Source: Fremontodendron californicum
Lineage: Eukaryota; Streptophyta; Magnoliopsida; Malvales; Malvaceae
Direction: 5' to 3'
Length of the DNA: 64,000 nt
Assembly (NCBI GenBank): GCA_030761205.1
Contig: JAULJL010000025.1
Coordinates: forward strand, 3,148,001-3,212,000
Shown here: positions 57,973-64,000 of the stretch, in pieces
Numbering within the stretch: the first letter of the stretch is position 1
Layout of the letters: every line of letters begins with the position of its first letter
Notes under the pieces: generated by a model
What the model was told of the DNA's origin: nothing
What the model saw: only the letters and a program-made list of their open reading frames with translations
Databases searched by the model: none
Program-made: the position numbers and the translations under genes

Positions 57973-58992
57973 CTATGTTGCATGGATACGGGTACGGTAC
58001 CGGTACCCGGTACGGGTACGGGATACGGCAAATTCTAAAAAACTAGGGTACGGGTACGTTAATATTATATATATATAACTGAAATTTTATTAATCTATTT
58101 ATAAAATCTAATAATTCCATGTAATAATTTCTAACCATAACCAAAAGAAGAAAAAAAAAAAAAGAAATATATAGTGGAGTAGTAACTAATAAAGACAATA
58201 ACTAGCCTGTCCATGAAAGCCAAGCGTCTCTCCTTCACATCATCAAAAAAACGAAAGAAAAAGAAAAGAATTCAACCAATTCTGTCCATAATTCAGCTGC
58301 TACACTTGACCTGACCTTTCCCCATTTTTAATCTGTCCTTTGACGGCAGCCATAAACGCGTCATCCCCCTAACCCTCTCGGTACTTCTTGCTTGCTTCCG
58401 GATCTGCACTCTTCCAAGTACTCCTTCGATAGTCTGCAATTTCCATAACCAAAAAAAAAAAACACTCACCCAAGATCTATCATTTTATTATTTTCCTTCT
58501 TTGTAATCTGGGGCTCCCGAGATGGTGCAGTTTTGGAGAACGAGTGCGGAGACTTCACGACGTTCGATCCTTCCTTGAGCTGTGACGATGCATTGTTGGT
58601 TTTCCAATGGCTTCCTTACGAGGATTTTGCAGTTTTGGAAGACAGCAGCGGAATCTCCGAAGATGAAATCAATGGTTCCTGAAATGGTACAATCTATGTA
58701 GAATTGGCGATGGCTGTGGGAGTGGCTTCTTTCTTTCTTCCTCTTGTTCTTCTTTTTTTCTTTTATTTCTTACCTTTTAGTTTCACCCCCCACCCCTTTT
58801 TTTTCTTCGTTGGGTTTTCTTTGGCTGGGTACGCCGTACCCAGGCGTACCCAGGCGTACCCAATTTTTTTTTTTTTTTTTTTAAAGTTAGTTACGTACCT
58901 GGTACGTACCCAGGCGTACCCCAGGCGTACCCGTACCAGGTACGTACCAGGTACGGGTACACCTTCAAAACACACGTACCCGTGCTTCATAG
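57973..58992. mobile_element. hAT-like element carrying a gene fragment (Pack-type)
   Basis: A 1,020-bp insertion with a perfect 8-bp target duplication GTAAACAG at 57965-57972 and 58993-59000. Terminal inverted repeats are CTATGTTGCATGG and, reverse complemented from the right, CTATGAAGCACGG (10/13). Subterminal regions on both sides are made of 'ggtacgggtac' and 'gtacccaggc' repeats, a common trait of hAT ends. The central about 220 bp (58502-58722) is a pectin methylesterase gene fragment on the minus strand. No transposase is encoded, so the element is non-autonomous. Confidence 0.88.
58502..58722 (-). pseudogene. pectin methylesterase fragment inside the hAT-like element
   Basis: The minus strand reads HSHRQFYIDCTISGTIDFIF, then GDSAAVFQNCKILVRKPLEN, then QQCIVTAQGR and VLQNCTISGAPDY in one open frame of about 70 codons. 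These are the catalytic-core motifs of plant pectinesterase: the nucleophile Asp in DFIFGD and the Gln of TAQGR. A complete enzyme needs about 300 residues, and the signal peptide, N-terminal part and C-terminal Trp-rich region are missing. No splice junctions are seen within it. It is a captured fragment without its own start. Confidence 0.88.
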
Positions 58993-59194
58993 GTAAACAG
59001 GTTTGGATAGCGTATTCAGATATCAGAATCCGTTATCCGCATAAGTAATGCGGATTCAAATAATGGATATCCGAGATTTCATATTCGCATCCGCTCCGAA
59101 TCCGCTGCGGATAGTAATTATAATATCTGAATCAGTAAAAAAAAAGATCGGATAATTGCAAATATCCGAATCCGCACTATCTATTGCTATCCCT

Positions 59195-60700
59195 CCATGC
59201 AATGTCTGGCCGTGAACTCCACTGAATTGGGTTCTTGTGGATTTCGAGTTAGGATTCAATCCATTATTTTTTTTGTACATTCATCATTACCATTGATATG
59301 TGTAGGATCCACTTATTAATTGTGAAAGTCTCACTTATAAATGGTGATTAAGATATATTGAAAAGTAATGAAGTGAAAAAATAATAGAGGAGAGCCGGAC
59401 CGTAGATTTCTGGGTTTTACTTCATGGTTATTAGGGTATTAATTGGGCCGATTATGCAATAAGAAGGTCTATAGGAATACTAAGGACGGCTGATCCATGG
59501 ACCCAATTGTTTTGGGTTTGAACATGAATGGGCTAAAAAATTTAGCCCGCAAATAAAAATAATTATTTTATTCACTGTTAACTGGTTAAAAAATGACACA
59601 TATTTTTTAGAATATATTAAAACATAAAATTTAATATAATAAAAAAGTTTTATTAATTTTTTAATTTTGTTTATGAAATTTAAAAGCTTTTTCAAAATAT
59701 TTATCTTTTGTATTGTGGTTTTAGCAAAGATGACTATTCTAAGAAAATTGAAAGGTATAATATAATTTAGATTTGATAATATTTGTATATTTTTATTGTA
59801 TTTATATTATTTTTTGTGTCATAATTATATTTAAAGTGTTATATATTTATATAAAATTTTGATAAGTTAATAATTCGTGTTATATATATTGAGAGTTCAT
59901 ATATTCGTGTTATGTTCATTTTATTTTTAATATCGTATTATTTTTTAATTATTTTTTGATATCATATACAAAATAATCTAATTTCCAAAATTATATAACA
60001 GGCTTCAAAGTTTTGCAGCAACTTTTTTCAACATTTGAAAAAAATAAATATTGAAATTGGATGATTCACTTTACCAATTCGTCTTTGAGCAAATATTGAG
60101 TAAAACAATAATAATGGGAAAAAGAACAACAAAAATGAAAAATCAAATTTCCTTTACTCAGAGTTGTTAAGTACTTCTATATTATGCCTTTTTCTCCTTT
60201 TTCATGCAAGTTTATGATTTAATATCTTATATTATATTTTATCAACGTACTTTAGGTTTTGAATACTACTTGGTATAATAAAGGTTCAACTTGCCCTCCT
60301 TAATGATATCACTAAACTCCCAAATTTTAACTAAAATTAAAAAAATAATTTGATTTTATTTATATATAAAAGTAAAATATATCGTGACTTTTTATTTAAA
60401 TTTAAATAAATGCATTTTATTAGACATAAAACACACATCATTTTTTTTATTACAGAATTACATTTTAATGTAAAGTGTTAAACGAAAAAAAATTAAAATA
60501 CCAAATTAGCCATTTTAAAAAAAATATCAAATAGATAAAAAAATATAAAATACGTGGATCAATTAAATATTTAACTCAGTATTAAAAGAGAAAAAGAAAA
60601 CAGAATTAGAGTCAACGCGGTCTTACATCTGAAACATAATTAAGACGATTAAAACGATTAAAGAAGCGACAGCTGTCCAAGTACACAATCTTTATCTAAT
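59195..60700. other. AT-rich intergenic DNA, no gene seen
   Basis: Low-complexity A/T sequence with no recognisable gene. The stretch about 59750-59990 resembles decayed AT-rich repeats of the TAGATCTG type. Confidence 0.5.
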
Positions 60701-63700
60701 TCTGTTTGCAGAGAATCTGAAAAACCGTTTCCTTATTTATTTTAAACAGGAATTCGTGTATGTTGGTGCAGGTATTTTCTTCTCTCTTCATTACGACGAT
60801 TTTGATAATACAGGCGGACAGAACCTTTCGGTTTTGGTTCCAGAAATAAAGCTAGATCTATCGCTATCTCTCCTTTTCCCCCTTTTCTTTTTCACCGTTT
60901 TCTTCCTTCTCTGCTTCTTTCATGGCGATCTTACCCTTTTTTTGGTACAGTTTCGTCCGTACGAGTGCTTTCTTTGAGCACTTCCATGGCGATCGGTGCA
61001 TGTTAATGGCATATTCTTTGTTTTGATTCTCTACCATTCATGTTTTTTTTTTCTTTCACTTTTCTCCTTTTCCCTTTAGTGATTTCATTTTCTTGATATA
61101 CTGTTTTCTAATGTTTTTAAGAATCAATGCCTTCAAAGGCTTCTTCGAGAAAGTGCTTAATTATATGCTTTTGAGTTTCTTCGCACTTCGTTATATGTAA
61201 GTATAAGCTCTTTTCAGCATACGTTTTGTCATTATTATTATTATTTTTTTTAAATGGAGAAGTTCACGTTATAGTTTGATCCTATATGTTGTTTGATTTC
61301 TTCTTTGATAGTGTTGTGAGTTTGACATGTTTTCTTCACTTTATCTTGTTGATTAATGAATTTACTTATTATTGCAATATTATGTCTTTCTTTTTCCTAC
61401 TCTTTTTACTTTTTTTTATTTAATCCTTATTTTGGAAAGGGTACTAATTGCTATTACTAGCTATATTCTACTATGCGTTTTTTCTGCCACCGAAATTGCA
61501 CGCGAGAAACTCAAAAATCATCAATTAAATGTTTTTGTTTTCTTGATTTTGATAATGCAATGTTGTGGTATTTGTGGCCGTTGGTCTTAGCTGTTAGAAT
61601 GTCGCTGTGAATTAGGGCTTTGCTCTATGAAATACGCATGGTTTTATGTGTGGGTTATTAGTGATGTGATCAATGTCTGAGAAGTGAGATTATTGGAGTT
61701 CGACTACTGTTATTGTGTGGTTAAATTGCCAAGGGGTAGTATTGATTTGATGAAAATGAGTTGGAATTTCTGTGAGAATACTTTTTGGATTAATGAAAAA
61801 GAAAAAAATGGAGTAAGGATATTGTTTATGTTTTCAAATGATGAGAACAAGAAAGCGAATTGCTGTCTATAAGACCTGCTATCTGGATTCATCTTGTTAG
61901 ACCATAATGTCATTCTTCATTGATGTGCTTTAGCATAAGCTTAGTGGAGGTAAAATCAAAATTGCAGGACTATGAATTGTCTGTTTAAACTTTTAGGTTC
62001 AATGGTTCTTCATTTATGGCATTGAAACACATATCAACCTTGCAGTTTGGTTTATGGGAACTACCATTCTTCTAACTGAAGGCAAGCAATGCTGAGTGGT
62101 GCTAAAATTTTGATAGATATAAGTGATTTGTTAAACTTGTAGGTTTGGTGGTCTTTTGTTGTGGTAGTATGTAGCCTGATTGATTTAATGTTCTTGTGCT
62201 TAGGATCCTTAATTCTTAAAATTAGGTCTTACCTTGTGCCTCTGGCTTTCATCTAAGGGGTGAGTCGGGGTATAAACTAATTGGTTGCTCTTTACTGCTT
62301 AGCCTAAGCTTATAGAGGTAAAATGGTTCACCAATAGGTTACTTGTTCTTTTTCTAGCTTTAAAAAAAAAAAAATTCCAAGAACAAATGTAGTTTTCATT
62401 ATGGGTTTCTCTTCATGCAAACCTAATTGTTTTTGAAATTAATCTGCAATATAATGCTTTGTGCTCAATTACTGTCTCAATGATTTGTGGTATGACCTGT
62501 AAGCCTAAGGACTACATGGTTTCGGTGGTATAATATAGAAACTTAGTTCTTGTTAGGTAGCAAAAGGCTTCTCTTCCAGTCATTAATTATCATTAAGTCC
62601 TTAAAATGTCATTGGATAAACTAGTTAGCTAAAACATGCCTTCATCACCTCAATGCCTCCAAACCTCAGTCGTGATCTTGTCAGATCCTACAAGGCAAAA
62701 TATCTTAATGTTTCTGGGTGTACATGTGCTTCTGCACTTGTGTACATGTCTCTAAAGATGCTTATTGTTGTTTTCTTCTTTCCTTTTGTTTCAGAAGACT
62801 TTTGAATGCCCCTTCAGTTTCAAGAGTCCAATGAGTAAACTTTAAACTTCTTTTAAACTTCTAGCTGTCATTGAAAATTTTATGTTTGTTTTCAGTTGAT
62901 TTGCTTTTCGAAAATTACCTAGAATCTTAACTTTAAATCCCTTTTCACACTTGTCTTTAGATATCGTTGAAAGAGGGGTACACTCTGCCTGCAGTAACCA
63001 GATGACAACTTGTTGAATGGATGAGCATCTGTCGAGCACAACAATTTTTATCCATTTTATAATTCAAGGAAGAATAACTTGTATGTTTTCTTGAAGCTAC
63101 TGCCTTACATTTTTGGAAGAATTTTTTCTCCTATGACTGATACATACACTGGCAGATCTTGTCCTCCTGCTTTTAATTCATCATGTTTAGTTTTCTCATC
63201 TTGGAATGTTGGCCCAAATATCATGTTTATTGCTGCAATAAATCCATGTGATTTGTTAGTCAGATGCAATGTGCAGCCTAAGATTATCAAAAAAAATATT
63301 ACTTACCTTATAGCTCTGAAGGGGTACTTACCTGACATCCCCCCTGCCAACATGCCACTTCTGGCATTTATAATTGCATGTCTGTTTTCCTAACATGTAC
63401 TGGATTCAGGAGAAGAGTGCTGATATCTTAAAAGAATATTGAAAGTTTCCTTGGGTTTGAGACTTCTGTCCTTCTTGTGTGCAGCTACCAAAGGTTCTCT
63501 CTGCACCGAGCATGAAAACTGTTCTTTACCTGGCTGCTGGGAATTAATTATGCTAATTATGCGTATGGAGTGAGTTTCAAATTTCTTGAATGCCCATTTC
63601 TTGTAGATCCTATTCCTGTGAGGATATTATAGTGCTAGATATGGTTTTTTTGGCCAACATGCTAGAATATGGTTAGCTGTGTTAAAAGTTACTTTCTTCA

Positions 63701-63761
63701 AAGCCTCCCAAGTTCCGTATATTTTTTCTCCTGCTGCTGAATTCTATGAAGCAGTTTTGAT
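60701..63761. other. CT-rich, transcript-like region without a recognised gene
   Basis: From about 60700 the composition becomes pyrimidine-rich and more balanced, as in plant 5' regions. Several stretches have weak intron- or exon-like features, such as gtgtgcag before a short frame at about 63482-63550. Many short ORFs exist, the longest 104 codons at 63079-63393, but none has a recognisable domain. It may be the 5' UTR and first introns of a plus-strand gene extending past the window, or a non-coding transcript. Confidence 0.3.
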
Positions 63762-63927
63762 CTATGTTAGTCGGACTCGGGTGTGAGTGTCGGACACGGG
63801 TATGTTCAAGATTTTCTAAGATTTTCATGTATTTGGAGGGTCCTTGGAGGATTATATCCCCATACCCATGTCCGGATATGCGTCGGACACAGTACTTAAA
63901 GAAAAATAAAGAGTCGGAGCAACATAG
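63762..63927. repeat. foldback hAT MITE, copy F
   Basis: A 166-bp element starting CTATGTTAGTCGGACTCGGG and ending GAGTCGGAGCAACATAG. Flanks gttttgat and gttctgat match at 7 of 8 bases. Confidence 0.88.
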
Positions 63928-64000
63928 GTTCTGATGATATTCTGTTACTGTATCTACATTGGATATATGCATGAATGCCTGCAGTTGATTACAAGCTTTT

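Larger units (their letters stand above)
57732..59194. repeat. older hAT-like MITE interrupted by the 1,020-bp element
   Basis: The left part (57732-57964) and right part (59001-59194) together match the interior and right end of the family at 1942-2349 and 3446-3906, with 'ttcggatatccgaatccgc' motifs and a right end that, reverse complemented, starts near AGGGATAGCAATAGATAG. The left terminus TAAGGATCGCATTCGCTCGG is diverged and the target duplication is not clear. The younger element at 57973-58992 sits in its middle. Confidence 0.75.

Noticed and set aside
58704..59048. 114-codon plus-strand frame with repeated VPRRTQAYP-like residues
   Set aside because: It is produced by the 'gtacccaggc' subterminal repeats of the hAT-like element and crosses its boundary.
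63079..63393. 104-codon plus-strand frame near the right end
   Set aside because: Its codon usage and residue mix are not protein-like and no domain is visible. It is kept only as part of the transcript-like region.
1..64000. CRISPR arrays, bacterial operons, rRNA or tRNA genes
   Set aside because: No spaced repeat array, ribosomal RNA core or tRNA-like cloverleaf was recognised by reading. The spliced genes show that this is plant nuclear DNA.

Overview
This window is nuclear DNA from a eudicot plant. It is strongly AT-rich, its genes have GT-AG introns, and its transposon families are typical of plants. The species cannot be named from the sequence. It holds five well-supported host genes, one doubtful small ORF, several gene fragments, and a dense layer of nested transposable elements.

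Layout. 1-4 kb: AT-rich DNA with two hAT-type MITEs. 4.5-6.0 kb (+): intronless PB1-domain protein gene. 6-11.7 kb: AT-rich spacer. 11.8-12.4 kb (+): three-exon CYSTM/WIH-type cysteine-rich tail-anchored peptide gene. 14.3-16.5 kb: two TRIM-like LTR miniatures in opposite orientation around a doubtful small ORF. 17.9-21.15 kb (-): six-exon mitochondrial HSP70, reconstructed exactly (677 aa). 21.7-22.4 kb: near-perfect 326-bp tandem duplication. 24-24.8 kb: two copies of a foldback hAT MITE. 25-27.35 kb (-): four-exon CorA-like divalent-cation transporter (453 aa). 28.9-33 kb: frameshifted phosphoserine aminotransferase fragment, then a 5'-truncated LINE inserted into an older antisense LINE relic. 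33.8-35.5 kb: tandem duplication, one copy split by a 630-bp hAT-like element. 39-41 kb: more MITEs. 42.0-47.7 kb (-): complete, apparently young Ty1/copia retrotransposon (497-bp LTRs, 1331-codon uninterrupted ORF). 48.15-56.9 kb (+): six-exon oligopeptide transporter (754 aa) with many MITEs in its introns. 57.5-59.2 kb: truncated gene fragment, then a hAT-like element with a perfect 8-bp target duplication that carries a pectin methylesterase fragment, itself inside an older MITE. 59.2-64 kb: spacer and a CT-rich, transcript-like stretch with no recognised gene.

The host genes do not form a pathway; they are independent housekeeping or transport genes separated by repeats. The most unusual features are the gene-fragment-carrying hAT element (57,973-58,992), three copies of one MITE family in three consecutive introns of the transporter gene, an exon relic in that gene's first intron, and a GC-rich minisatellite in the leader of the copia element. 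No wholly new protein-coding system was found.
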